Below are positions 24,056 through 32,590 of a DNA stretch of 36,056 nt, piece by piece. Position numbers and translations under genes: made by a program. This DNA is from Eubacteriaceae bacterium (GTDB lineage Bacteria > Bacillota > Clostridia > Eubacteriales > Anaerofustaceae), in the NCBI GenBank assembly GCA_009782875.1, contig WRIE01000032.1:1-36056 (forward strand). Reading direction: 5' to 3'. A model generated the notes under the pieces. It searched no databases, was not told the origin of the DNA, and saw only the letters and a program-made list of their open reading frames with translations. Every line of letters begins with the position of its first letter. Within the stretch, counting starts at the first letter, position 1.

Positions 24056-26197
24056 ATGGAAGCAAGATTTAGGCAACTGTCTATCAAACGCATCGTTGCG
24101 GCTTTTTTGCTCATCATGTTCTTTTTCTCCTTGCTGCTAGTCCAGCTTTTCAAGCTGCAAGTATTGTCTGCAAGCGAGCTTAGCGAAAAGCAGTCCTATT
24201 ATATGACAAGAGATATGCCCCTGACAGCGTCTAGGGGCGATATATATGACCGGAATCTGAATATTCTAGTCAGGGACGCCAGCTGTTCGATGATAAGCGT
24301 TTATCCGAACAGCGTCAAAGAGCCTGAAACTCTCAGCATCTTTCTATGCTCTAAGCTAGGTTTGGATTATGATTCGGTCTATAGCAAAGTCACAAACACA
24401 AAGCTCGATTATGTGACTATAAAACGTGGTGTCGAAAACCATATTGCCATTGAGATCAAAGACGAAAAACTTTCTGGAGTGCGCATAACTGAGGACAAGA
24501 AGCGTTATTATGTAGACAGCACGTCAGCAGCCTATGTTTTGGGGTTTTTAGGCTCCGAGCATTTGGGCATGTACGGCGTCGAATCTGTGCTCAACTCAAT
24601 ATTGCAAGGGATTGATGGCCGCCAGACAGTTTTGACCGATTCCCAAGGGCGGGTTATCGAATCTGAAAACATATTCAAAGTCGAAAGCCAGCCGGGCCGC
24701 TCGGTTTCTCTTACACTGGACTCAATATTGCAGTATTATACAGACAATGCTGTTTTGGAGGCATATCTGCAACACAGGCCAAAAAGAGTTATAGCATTAG
24801 TGAGCGATCCATATACCGGCGAGCTGCTAGCAGCCTCGGCTTATCCCAGCTATGACATGTCAAATGCTTGGAATATCAGCGATGATTTCCAAACTGCATT
24901 TTCAAAAGACTTTGCAGGCAAAACCCTTGGAGAGCAACAGCTTGAAATGTGGAAAAACCCCTTTACCTCGTTTATATATGAGCCTGGGTCTACATTCAAG
25001 ACTATTACAGTTTCCAGCGCCCTCAATGAAGGGGTTGTGTCAACATCCTCGACCTTTAATTGCTCTGGCTCTCTTTTGGTGTCTGGAATTCGAGTCAAAT
25101 GCCATATATTTCCACGATCCCATGGGCATGAGACTTTGACCCAAGCCTTGGTCAATTCATGCAACCCTGCTATGATGAATATAGTGATGAGCATGGGAGG
25201 AGAGCGATTTTATGCCGCATTGCGAAACTACGGTTTTGGCAAGAAGACAGGCATTAAACTTGATGGCGAAGAAAATGGCTTGTTGACTGACAGATCTGGC
25301 TCAGCAGTTGTAAACTACGCAACCCTCGGGTTTGGCCAAGGGCTTTCAGTGACGCCTTTGCAGCTGCTGATGGCAGAAAATGCGGCGATAAATGGCGGGG
25401 TCCTCTATGAGCCTATGTTGGTGAAAAGCGAGATCAACACAGCCACAGGCGATATAATAGTTGAGCATAGCCCGAAAGTGGTGCGCAATGTGATTTCCGA
25501 GGCGGTATCCTCCATTATGGTGTCAATGCTTAGAGAGAGCGGCGAGCGCACTATGGGTTTGAACGACTACAAGGATCTGAAGATTGGCGGAAAGACTGGC
25601 ACCGCCCAGAAGATTGTTGACGGGGCATATGCCCAAGGGAAGAATGTCGCTAATTTCTATGGCTTCGCGCCATATGATGATCCAAAACTGTCCGTGCTTG
25701 TAATTGTTGATGAGCCTACAGGCGACCAGAGCACAGGCAGCATGGTGGCAGCCCCAGTGGCAGCCAAGATCCTCTCCCAAGCCATTGGCTACGTGGATTC
25801 TCGCCAATCTGGGGATTATAGCTCCAGGCCGGCATTTATAGTGCCTGACATGAGGGGCAAGACCAAAAGCGAGGCTGTGGCTACTCTCGAGAGCCTAGGC
25901 GCCACATACGAGCTGACAGGCGACCATGACGGAATTGTCACAGACCAGTCAATTCTAAGGGAAGAATACATCCCTGGCAGAAAAATAGTAATTGATGTGA
26001 CATCATCGGACACAAATACGGTATTGATGCCTGATTTGAAAGGAATGAGCGTCCAACAAGCCAATAGCATACTGAGCTCACTAGGTTTGGTTCTCAACGC
26101 CAGCGGAGGCGGCATCGCTGTATCGCAAAGCGTCGAGAAAGATACCTTCGTGACAAAGAACAGTGTCATAAGCGTGACATTCAAGTATATCCAGTAG
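24056..26197 (+). CDS. class B penicillin-binding protein with two PASTA domains (FtsI/PBP2B/SpoVD-type)
   Basis: Septal peptidoglycan transpeptidase that works with FtsW. 713 residues from ATG 24056 (GGTGG at 24046-24050); a TTG at 24044 in frame would add four residues. Single N-terminal membrane anchor (about 14-34, IVAAFLLIMFFFSLLLVQLF), dimerisation/pedestal domain starting ASRGDIYDRN, then the transpeptidase domain with its three signatures: S312-TFK in EPGSTFKT, S368-CN in NSCNPAMM, and K513-TGTAQ in GGKTGTAQK. The C-terminus carries two PASTA modules (about 597-655 and 660-713), starting VPDMRGKTKSEAVATLESLG and MPDLKGMSVQQANSILSSLG. PASTA-bearing members in Firmicutes are either the vegetative septal enzyme or sporulation-specific SpoVD; as the only copy in the dcw cluster, a vegetative role is likely. 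Confidence 0.94.
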   Translation: MEARFRQLSIKRIVAAFLLIMFFFSLLLVQLFKLQVLSASELSEKQSYYMTRDMPLTASRGDIYDRNLNILVRDASCSMISVYPNSVKEPETLSIFLCSKLGLDYDSVYSKVTNTKLDYVTIKRGVENHIAIEIKDEKLSGVRITEDKKRYYVDSTSAAYVLGFLGSEHLGMYGVESVLNSILQGIDGRQTVLTDSQGRVIESENIFKVESQPGRSVSLTLDSILQYYTDNAVLEAYLQHRPKRVIALVSDPYTGELLAASAYPSYDMSNAWNISDDFQTAFSKDFAGKTLGEQQLEMWKNPFTSFIYEPGSTFKTITVSSALNEGVVSTSSTFNCSGSLLVSGIRVKCHIFPRSHGHETLTQALVNSCNPAMMNIVMSMGGERFYAALRNYGFGKKTGIKLDGEENGLLTDRSGSAVVNYATLGFGQGLSVTPLQLLMAENAAINGGVLYEPMLVKSEINTATGDIIVEHSPKVVRNVISEAVSSIMVSMLRESGERTMGLNDYKDLKIGGKTGTAQKIVDGAYAQGKNVANFYGFAPYDDPKLSVLVIVDEPTGDQSTGSMVAAPVAAKILSQAIGYVDSRQSGDYSSRPAFIVPDMRGKTKSEAVATLESLGATYELTGDHDGIVTDQSILREEYIPGRKIVIDVTSSDTNTVLMPDLKGMSVQQANSILSSLGLVLNASGGGIAVSQSVEKDTFVTKNSVISVTFKYIQ

Positions 26198-26418
26198 CCC
26201 ATAGATAACCGCTTGTCGGTATTGGGTGGGGGGCATGCCTCCCAACTAGGGTTGAATATTCATCCACATCGCCTATTGTGTCTTTTTGCTTGCCGGCAGG
26301 CAAGCAGATATTTGGGCTTGTGGTTTATAGGCCTATGCAGCCGCAAGGTTAGAGAGGAGGAGGCGCATTTCCCCAAACGCTTTTCAAAGCGTAGGTGTCT
26401 TGCGCTAAGGTTTAATGG
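26198..26418. other. gap where murE is usually found
   Basis: 220 bases between the PBP gene and murF in an otherwise tightly packed cluster. It contains an imperfect hairpin TTGGGTGG/CCTCCCAA (26222-26247 area) and a perfect GCTTGCC/GGCAAGC (26288-26305). No frame resembles MurE or any other protein, and there is no T run for a terminator. Confidence 0.6.
26288..26305. repeat. 7-bp perfect hairpin between the PBP gene and murF
   Basis: GCTTGCC (26288-26294) and GGCAAGC (26299-26305) with a 4-base loop. There is a T run before it on the plus strand but none after, so it is not a terminator of the plus-strand transcript; perhaps an RNA-processing or stability element. Confidence 0.5.
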
Positions 26419-27783
26419 ATGATCCAGCTAAACACATCACACGCTGCCAGGCTTGCAGGCGGCCGAATTGAAGGCGAAGACCGGGACTATCAAATTACTT
26501 CCGTAGTTGTCGATTCGAGGAAAGCTAGAGCTGGCAGCTTGTTTTTCGCCTTGAAAGGCCAAAGCACTGACGGGCACAAGTTTTTGGCTGACGCGTACTC
26601 AAACGGTGCGCGTGTGGCGGTAACCAGCGAAGTAGACCCTTCATTTGAAGGATGCCAAATTGTTGTGCAAGACACCTTTGAAGCATTGCAAAATATGGCC
26701 AGGGGCTACATGGAGATGTTTGATTTGCCTGTTTTAGCTGTAACAGGATCGAGCGGGAAAACAACAACAAAAGACATTTTGTCAAGCGCTTTGTCGCTAA
26801 AATACAATGTAGCAAAGACCCAGGGCAACCTCAACAGCTCCACTGGTGTCCCTCTGTCTGTGTTTAATCTAGACATGGGCCACACTATTGCTGTTTTTGA
26901 AGTGTCAATGTCCGCGCCGGGGGAAATCCTCGGCAACGTAAAGATTATTAAACCCACTACCGCCTTGATCACAAATATCGGGGTAGCGCACATGGAGCAG
27001 TTGGGGAGCAGGCAAGGGATATTCAACGCTAAAATGGAGATTGCCTCATATCTCACAACTGGGGACTGCTTGATAGTCAATGCTGACGACCCATTTTTAG
27101 CTTCTATATCGGGCAAGCCATACCAAGTTGTTGGCGCAGGGGTCAATAATGGGTCCCTGCAGGCTTTTGATGTCTCGTTTGAAGGCGGTGTTTCTAATTT
27201 CAAAGTGATGGTGGACGGAAAAGCGCGCCAGTTCCGGTTTGCATTGCCAGGAATGCATATGGTGTCAAATTGCCTGTTGGCGATAGCCGCATGCCTAAGG
27301 CATGGCTTGGAGCCGGAGCAGATACAGGCAGGCCTGGACTTGTACAGCCCCGGGGAAAAGCGTATGGAAATTGAGGAAAAGTCAGGGGTAAAGCTGATAA
27401 ATGACACTTACAACGCCAACCCTGACTCGATGAAAGCAGCCATTGACTCCCTTGTGGCGTCAACAAGCAACAAAGCCATTTTGGTTATTGGCGATATGTA
27501 TGAGCTTGGCCCTGAAGGCCCTAGCTTGGCCAATGGGGTAGGAAAGTATGCTGCAAGCCGTAGTATTTCGCACTTGTTTGCTATAGGCGATATGGCAAAT
27601 GATTATATAGATGGATTCAATGAAGCCAATGGCTCCGGCCAGGCTGTTGTTTTTTCAAGCTACACCGGGTTGGCCGAAGAGCTTTTGAGCATAATTTCTA
27701 AAGGGGATGCCATTCTCTTCAAAGCGTCCAGAGGTGTGGCGCTTGAAAAAGCATATATGGTAGCCAGGGAGTATTTTGCATGA
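26419..27783 (+). CDS. murF: UDP-N-acetylmuramoyl-tripeptide--D-alanyl-D-alanine ligase
   Basis: Adds D-Ala-D-Ala to the UDP-MurNAc-tripeptide, completing the cytoplasmic peptidoglycan precursor. 454 residues. N-terminal UDP-binding domain (SVVVDSRKARAGSLFFALKG), central ATPase domain with P-loop TGSSGKTTTKD near 110-120, the NLNSSTGVPLS segment, and the TNIGVAHMEQLGS segment with its catalytic histidine; the C-terminal domain has INDTYNANPDSMKAAIDSL and LVIGDMYELG, all standard for MurF. ATG 26419 has TAAGG 8 bases upstream; an out-of-frame ATG at 26415 overlaps it. Its last four bases ATGA are shared with the start of mraY. murE, which makes its substrate, is not next to it. Confidence 0.97.
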   Translation: MIQLNTSHAARLAGGRIEGEDRDYQITSVVVDSRKARAGSLFFALKGQSTDGHKFLADAYSNGARVAVTSEVDPSFEGCQIVVQDTFEALQNMARGYMEMFDLPVLAVTGSSGKTTTKDILSSALSLKYNVAKTQGNLNSSTGVPLSVFNLDMGHTIAVFEVSMSAPGEILGNVKIIKPTTALITNIGVAHMEQLGSRQGIFNAKMEIASYLTTGDCLIVNADDPFLASISGKPYQVVGAGVNNGSLQAFDVSFEGGVSNFKVMVDGKARQFRFALPGMHMVSNCLLAIAACLRHGLEPEQIQAGLDLYSPGEKRMEIEEKSGVKLINDTYNANPDSMKAAIDSLVASTSNKAILVIGDMYELGPEGPSLANGVGKYAASRSISHLFAIGDMANDYIDGFNEANGSGQAVVFSSYTGLAEELLSIISKGDAILFKASRGVALEKAYMVAREYFA

Positions 27784-28781
27784 ACAAGGCGATACTGACA
27801 ACGCTTATGTCTTTTTCGATTGTCATTGCCATTACACCAAGGGCGATCGAGTACCTGCACCATATCAGATTCGGCCAAGCCGTCAGGGAAGTTGGCCCGG
27901 TTACGCATTATAAAAAAGCTGGCACGCCTACTATGGGTGGAGTGGTTATAATTGTCAGCATTGCTGCGGCGTCATTGATCGCATCCGCAGGCGCAGATTC
28001 CAGCTTGGTTTTTGCAGTGATCGTGACAACAATCTTTGGTTTGGTGGGGTTTCTGGACGACTATATTAAAATTATCCAGAAAAGGTCCATTCCCAATGAG
28101 CGCGGCGTTTCCGCATCATCCCTCGGGCTTCGCCCGATCCACAAGCTCTTGATGCAGTTGTCAATAGCAACTGCGCTTGCGGTTTATGCAGCGTACCACC
28201 CAAGTATCGGCACAAAGATCCTAATACCGTTCACCAGCTATTTTTTTGACTTGGGTCTTTTGTTTATCCCGTTTGCAGTAATTGTTATAGTGGCTGTTAT
28301 CAACGCAGTGAATTTTACTGACGGGTTGGACGGGTTGGCCAGTGGCGTCACAATGATTGTTTTTATCTTTTTTTTCGTAGCCGCCATGTCAAACGGAATG
28401 GCTTCAATGGGATTGTTCGCCGCGGCAGTGATCGGGGCTTGCTTGGGTTTTTTGGCATTCAACTTCAACCCCGCAAAGCTTTTTATGGGAGACACCGGCT
28501 CAATGGCTCTGGGAGGGGCAGTCTCCGCCATCTCAATACTCACAAGGACAGAGCTTTTTATACTTATCGCAGGACTCATTTACGCAGTTGAGCTCGTTTC
28601 AGTAGCAATCCAAGTTTCTTTTTACAAAATGACCAAAGGCAAGCGGTTTTTCAAAATGGCTCCGATACACCACCATTTTGAGCTGTTGGGGTGGGAAGAA
28701 ACACGCATAGTGATGATTTTTTGGATTTTCACAGCAGTTTGCGTGCTTGTCTCAATGCTCTCCCTGCCTATTAATTCATGA
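27780..28781 (+). CDS. mraY: phospho-N-acetylmuramoyl-pentapeptide transferase
   Basis: Integral membrane enzyme that moves phospho-MurNAc-pentapeptide to undecaprenyl phosphate, forming lipid I. 333 residues with about ten membrane helices. Signature segments: HYKKAGTPTMGGV near 42-54, FLDDYIKIIQKRS near 92-104 (the aspartate pair that binds magnesium), NFTDGLDGLASG near 179-190, and MAPIHHHFELLGWEE near 295-309. The start overlaps murF by 4 bases (ATGA), so translation is coupled. Its end overlaps the open frame of murD. The family assignment is certain. Confidence 0.97.
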   Translation: MNKAILTTLMSFSIVIAITPRAIEYLHHIRFGQAVREVGPVTHYKKAGTPTMGGVVIIVSIAAASLIASAGADSSLVFAVIVTTIFGLVGFLDDYIKIIQKRSIPNERGVSASSLGLRPIHKLLMQLSIATALAVYAAYHPSIGTKILIPFTSYFFDLGLLFIPFAVIVIVAVINAVNFTDGLDGLASGVTMIVFIFFFVAAMSNGMASMGLFAAAVIGACLGFLAFNFNPAKLFMGDTGSMALGGAVSAISILTRTELFILIAGLIYAVELVSVAIQVSFYKMTKGKRFFKMAPIHHHFELLGWEETRIVMIFWIFTAVCVLVSMLSLPINS

Positions 28782-28828
28782 ATCATCAAAATAAAACAAA
28801 TATCCAAAACACATGGAGGCTCGACAAA

Positions 28829-30205
28829 ATGGAACTGCCAAAAACAACAATAGTTATCGGCGCGGCTCGCAGTGGCATTGCAGTCGCAAAATTCTTGTCA
28901 AGGAACAATGCACGTTGCTTTCTCTTTGACAGCAGCCCATTGGAAAAACTAGACAACAATGGCGCTCTTGCAGCGCAAGCCGCCGAACTTCCCGGAGTTT
29001 CTGCTTTCTTTGGCCGAAACCCGACTGCAGAAGAGGTCTCGCAAAGCTCGCTGGTTGTCTTAAGCCCTTCTGTGCCGCCCCAAGTGCCCGCAGCCCAAGC
29101 TGCAAGGGAAATGGGCATCAAAGTTGTATCGGAGACTGAATTCGCGCTTGGCTATTTTTATGGCAGAATCAGCGCAGTCACCGGAACCAACGGAAAGACA
29201 ACGACCACCTCCCTTCTGGCAAAAATCCTGTCAGACGCCGGCTTCGACAGCTTCCCTGCAGGGAATATTGGCGACCCTCTTGCCAATTATGCTGGGGAAG
29301 GCAGCGAAGGGCAAATAGCCGCATTGGAGATTTCAAGCTTCCAGCTGGAGATGGCTGAGCTGATGAAGCCCACCAGCGCGATAATAACCAACATCACCCC
29401 TGACCATCTGGACAGGCATAAGACAATGGAAAACTATATCGAAGCCAAAGCCAATGTGTTTATGAACATGTCCGGGGATGATGTATTGATACTCAATTAC
29501 GACGATCCAATAACCAGGTCTTTCGCAAGCAAAGCGAAATGCAAGACTCTTTTCTTCTCAACGCAAACAGAAGAGGGTGTTGACGCATATTTGTCAGGCA
29601 AAGAAATAATAATAAAAACAGAGAACGGGCCAAAGGTCATAGCAAACCTGGGAGAGATGAAAATAGTAGGCGCCCACAACGCAGCCAATGCTGCTGCTGC
29701 CGCCCTTGCAGCTCTCCATGAAGGGGCTCCGTTTGATTCTGTTGCAGAAACAATCAAGAATTTTAACCCGGTTGAGCATAGAATTGAGTTTGTATCGGAG
29801 GTTAGCGGGGTAAAATACTATAATGACTCAAAGGGAACAAACCCGGATGCCACAATGGTGGCATTGGCAGCAATGGATAGACCCACAGTGTTGATACTGG
29901 GCGGATATGACAAAGACAGCGAGTTTGACTCCCTATTTGCCCTTGATTATTTCAAATCAGGGATAGTCATCGCAATTGTCGCCCTTGGCGCGACAAAAGA
30001 AAAAATCCTTGATGCGGCAAAGAAAGCAGGGTATGAAAATATCCATGAAGCAGATACTTTTGAAGAGACTGTCCATATGGCTTCAAACTTGGCAAGCGAA
30101 GGGCACAATGTGCTGCTAAGCCCTGCTTGTGCCAGCTGGGGGATGTTTGAAAACTATGAGCAGCGTGGCATGAGGTTTAAAGAGCTTGTCATGGGGCTTC
30201 ATTAA
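28829..30205 (+). CDS. murD: UDP-N-acetylmuramoyl-L-alanine--D-glutamate ligase
   Basis: Adds D-glutamate to UDP-MurNAc-L-Ala in the cytoplasm. 458 residues from ATG 28829, which has ATGGAGG about 9 bases upstream. The same frame is open from an ATG at 28778 that overlaps mraY by 4 bases; the additional 17 residues are polar and not conserved, so the internal start is preferred, although coupling from the upstream ATG is possible. N-terminal Rossmann-like domain (IVIGAARSGIAVAKFL), ATPase P-loop TGTNGKTTTTSLL near 119-131, ALEISSFQLE and TNITPDHLDRH, and the C-terminal YNDSKGTNPDATMVAL and LILGGYDK segments are all typical of MurD. Confidence 0.97.
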   Translation: MELPKTTIVIGAARSGIAVAKFLSRNNARCFLFDSSPLEKLDNNGALAAQAAELPGVSAFFGRNPTAEEVSQSSLVVLSPSVPPQVPAAQAAREMGIKVVSETEFALGYFYGRISAVTGTNGKTTTTSLLAKILSDAGFDSFPAGNIGDPLANYAGEGSEGQIAALEISSFQLEMAELMKPTSAIITNITPDHLDRHKTMENYIEAKANVFMNMSGDDVLILNYDDPITRSFASKAKCKTLFFSTQTEEGVDAYLSGKEIIIKTENGPKVIANLGEMKIVGAHNAANAAAAALAALHEGAPFDSVAETIKNFNPVEHRIEFVSEVSGVKYYNDSKGTNPDATMVALAAMDRPTVLILGGYDKDSEFDSLFALDYFKSGIVIAIVALGATKEKILDAAKKAGYENIHEADTFEETVHMASNLASEGHNVLLSPACASWGMFENYEQRGMRFKELVMGLH

Positions 30206-30222
30206 AAAAGCAGGTGTTATAT

Positions 30223-31401
30223 ATGAGAAGTGCAATCAAGATCAAAAGCAAGCCAAAGGAAAAAAGCGACTTTTTTGAGTCTATCAAAAACATAGTGCTT
30301 GAAATGCCAAACCAGCTTAAAAAGCCCATGGACAAGGGCATAGTTGTTTTGGTCTTGCTCCTTAGCTGCTTCGGCTTGTTGATGATCTGGTCAGCTTCGA
30401 TGTACAATGCAAAGCTCGCTTTCCAAAACAACGAATTTTACTTTGTAAAAAAACAATTGACCTTTGTTTTGCTGGGCTTGGGTTTGATGTGGGTCGTGTC
30501 AATTGTGAACTATAAGCATTTGAGGCGTTTTGCAGGGTTGGCCTTGGGCATCTCCCTGATCCTCCTCTTGGCTGTCATGTTGTTTGTCAACGAGTCGAGC
30601 CATGGGGCTTCCAGGTGGATTACGATAGGCGGCGTCGTTATCCAGCCGGCAGAGCTGGCAAAGGTATGTGTGCTGCTTTTTGTGGCGAGGGAAATAGAGA
30701 AGCGCCAAAACATGCTAAGCAGCTTTAAAGGCTTTGTCATCCTCCTTTCCTTTACTGCGGTATTTGCTTTGTTGATATACCAACAGCCTGCTCTGTCAAC
30801 AGCGATAATCGTGGCGGGCCTCATCATCGGCATGTACTTTATGGCAGGCGGCTCAATGATCTGGATTGTTTTGATGGCTGCTATGGCTATTTGCGTTGTG
30901 GCGCTGTTTATATACTCAAGCCCGTGGCGGCTTGAGCGGGTGTTGGCCTTCTTGGATCCTTGGAGCGATTTGTTGGGAAAAGGGTGGCAACCCGCGCAGT
31001 CGCTGATGGCCCTAGGCTCTGGCGGGATTTTTGGCCAAGGCATTGGCAACGGGAAGGCTAAACTGATGTTTTTGCCAGAGCCCCAAAACGACTATATATT
31101 CTCGATAATCGGCGAAGAAATGGGCTTGCTGGGATGCGTAGTGTTGATTCTCGTGTACTTCTTGCTGATTTTCAGGCTAATACGGATATCGCTGGCGACT
31201 CCGGATATTTTTGGCAGGCTATTGGTATCAGGCATGGCGCTGTTGCTTGGGATGCAGGTGTTTCTCAACATTGCTGTTGTCACAAACCTGGTTCCCCCGA
31301 CAGGGGTGATGCTGCCATTCATAAGCTATGGAGGGTCATCTTTGGTCACACTTATGCTAGGCATTGGCGTTTGCTTGAACGTGAGCAGGAATGTGGCATA
31401 A
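30223..31401 (+). CDS. ftsW: lipid II polymerase of the FtsW/SEDS family
   Basis: SEDS glycosyltransferase that polymerises lipid II at the septum together with the class B PBP encoded upstream. 392 residues from ATG 30223 (CAGGTG 8 bases upstream; a GTG at 30214 overlaps that site). A basic N-terminal tail of about 40 residues precedes roughly ten membrane helices. Conserved loops are present: GASRWITIGGVVIQPAELAK near 128-147, the WQPAQSLMALGSGGIFGQGI loop, LPEPQNDYIFSIIGEEMGLLG with the catalytic-site aspartate area, and the C-terminal NLVPPTGVMLPFISYGGSSL. In spore-formers the dcw copy may be called SpoVE; that cannot be decided here. 17 bases after murD and 28 before murG. Confidence 0.93.
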   Translation: MRSAIKIKSKPKEKSDFFESIKNIVLEMPNQLKKPMDKGIVVLVLLLSCFGLLMIWSASMYNAKLAFQNNEFYFVKKQLTFVLLGLGLMWVVSIVNYKHLRRFAGLALGISLILLLAVMLFVNESSHGASRWITIGGVVIQPAELAKVCVLLFVAREIEKRQNMLSSFKGFVILLSFTAVFALLIYQQPALSTAIIVAGLIIGMYFMAGGSMIWIVLMAAMAICVVALFIYSSPWRLERVLAFLDPWSDLLGKGWQPAQSLMALGSGGIFGQGIGNGKAKLMFLPEPQNDYIFSIIGEEMGLLGCVVLILVYFLLIFRLIRISLATPDIFGRLLVSGMALLLGMQVFLNIAVVTNLVPPTGVMLPFISYGGSSLVTLMLGIGVCLNVSRNVA

Positions 31402-31429
31402 TCAATATTTTAATCGGTAGGCATAAAAA

Positions 31430-32533
31430 ATGGCAAATATTTTGATAGCCGGAGGAGGGACAGGCGGACACGCCTATCCTGCTTTAGCGATTGGAAAAGA
31501 GCTCAAGCACAGGAATCCGCAGTGGAATATCGAGTTTGCTGGAAGAAATGACTTGATAGAAGGAAGAATAGTGCCTCTGGAGGGCTTTAAGCTCCATGAG
31601 GTGTATGTGGAAGGCTTTGAGCGGTATTATTCACCTTTGCGAAAGGCCAAGGTGGCAGCCAGGGCTGCCCTGTCTTTTTTTCAAAGCTTTCGTTTGCTTT
31701 CAAAGTTCAAGGCAGACTGTGTAGTAGGGACAGGCGGGTATACGTGCGGACCGATAGTTTTGGCAGCGCACATGAAAGGCTTGCCGACACTGATATGCGA
31801 ACAGAATGTCATACCTGGATTCACAATCAAATCCCTCTCCAAGGTCGCCGACAAGGTTTGCCTCTCTTTTGCTGATGCCAAGGAGTACATGGCGAAGCCT
31901 GACCGGTGCATCTTCACCGGCAATCCTGTTCGCAGGGAATTTGCCTTGTTTAACCGCGGGATAGCGCGCAATAGCATGGGCCTTGAAGATGACGAGCTGT
32001 TGATGCTTTCTTTTGGGGGGAGCCTTGGCGCCAGGACCATAAACAACGCTATAGCGGGAGCATTGCCTTTTTTTGCCGCCAACCCGAAATTCAAGCTTGT
32101 CCATATTACAGGCAGGGGGCAGCAATATGCCGAGTTTATGGGCGATGTAGGAGATATTCCAAAAAACGCTACAATTATCGAGTATTCTAATGATATGCCA
32201 ATGTTGATGAATGCCGCTGATTTGGTATTGTCACGCAGCGGCGCTTCAAGCGTGTCGGAGATTAATTATGTGGGTGTCGCTTCAGTGTACGTGCCTTTCC
32301 CCGCAGCGGTCTTTGACCACCAGACAAAAAACGCCCAGGTTTGTGTGGACAAGGGCGCCTCGATACTCATCGAAGACTCTAAGCTGGACGCAGAGAGTCT
32401 CGTCAACCACATTAGCAGTTTGATAGACACAGGGATACTGGCTAAAATGGCAGCTGCTTCAAAATCCCTAGGCATCCTGGATTCCGCTGAGATGATTTCT
32501 CTGGAGATAGAAAAGCTGGTTGCCACGGTTTAG
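31430..32533 (+). CDS. murG: undecaprenyldiphospho-muramoylpentapeptide beta-N-acetylglucosaminyltransferase
   Basis: Peripheral membrane GT28 enzyme that adds GlcNAc to lipid I, giving lipid II. 367 residues. The N-terminal glycine-rich acceptor-site loop IAGGGTGGHAYPALAIGKEL is at 5-24; VVGTGGYTCGP near 96-106 and CEQNVIPGFT near 123-132 are the second loop and lipid-binding area; the C-terminal half has FGGSLGARTINNA near 194-206, DLVLSRSGASSVSE near 264-277 and the UDP-GlcNAc site VPFPAAVFDHQTKNA near 288-302. TAGG lies about 9 bases before ATG 31430. All hallmarks of MurG are present and the position after ftsW is standard. Confidence 0.97.
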   Translation: MANILIAGGGTGGHAYPALAIGKELKHRNPQWNIEFAGRNDLIEGRIVPLEGFKLHEVYVEGFERYYSPLRKAKVAARAALSFFQSFRLLSKFKADCVVGTGGYTCGPIVLAAHMKGLPTLICEQNVIPGFTIKSLSKVADKVCLSFADAKEYMAKPDRCIFTGNPVRREFALFNRGIARNSMGLEDDELLMLSFGGSLGARTINNAIAGALPFFAANPKFKLVHITGRGQQYAEFMGDVGDIPKNATIIEYSNDMPMLMNAADLVLSRSGASSVSEINYVGVASVYVPFPAAVFDHQTKNAQVCVDKGASILIEDSKLDAESLVNHISSLIDTGILAKMAAASKSLGILDSAEMISLEIEKLVATV

Positions 32534-32590
32534 CACCTTAAAGCCCCTTGCGAATAATATAGTGTGTAGTATTCGCATATGGAGGCTTTG

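Noticed and set aside
26222-26247. TGGGT/TGGGG words between the PBP gene and murF as another MraZ site
   Set aside because: The two words are adjacent without the 5-base spacer, so the 10-base period of MraZ sites is not met; they form part of a hairpin instead.
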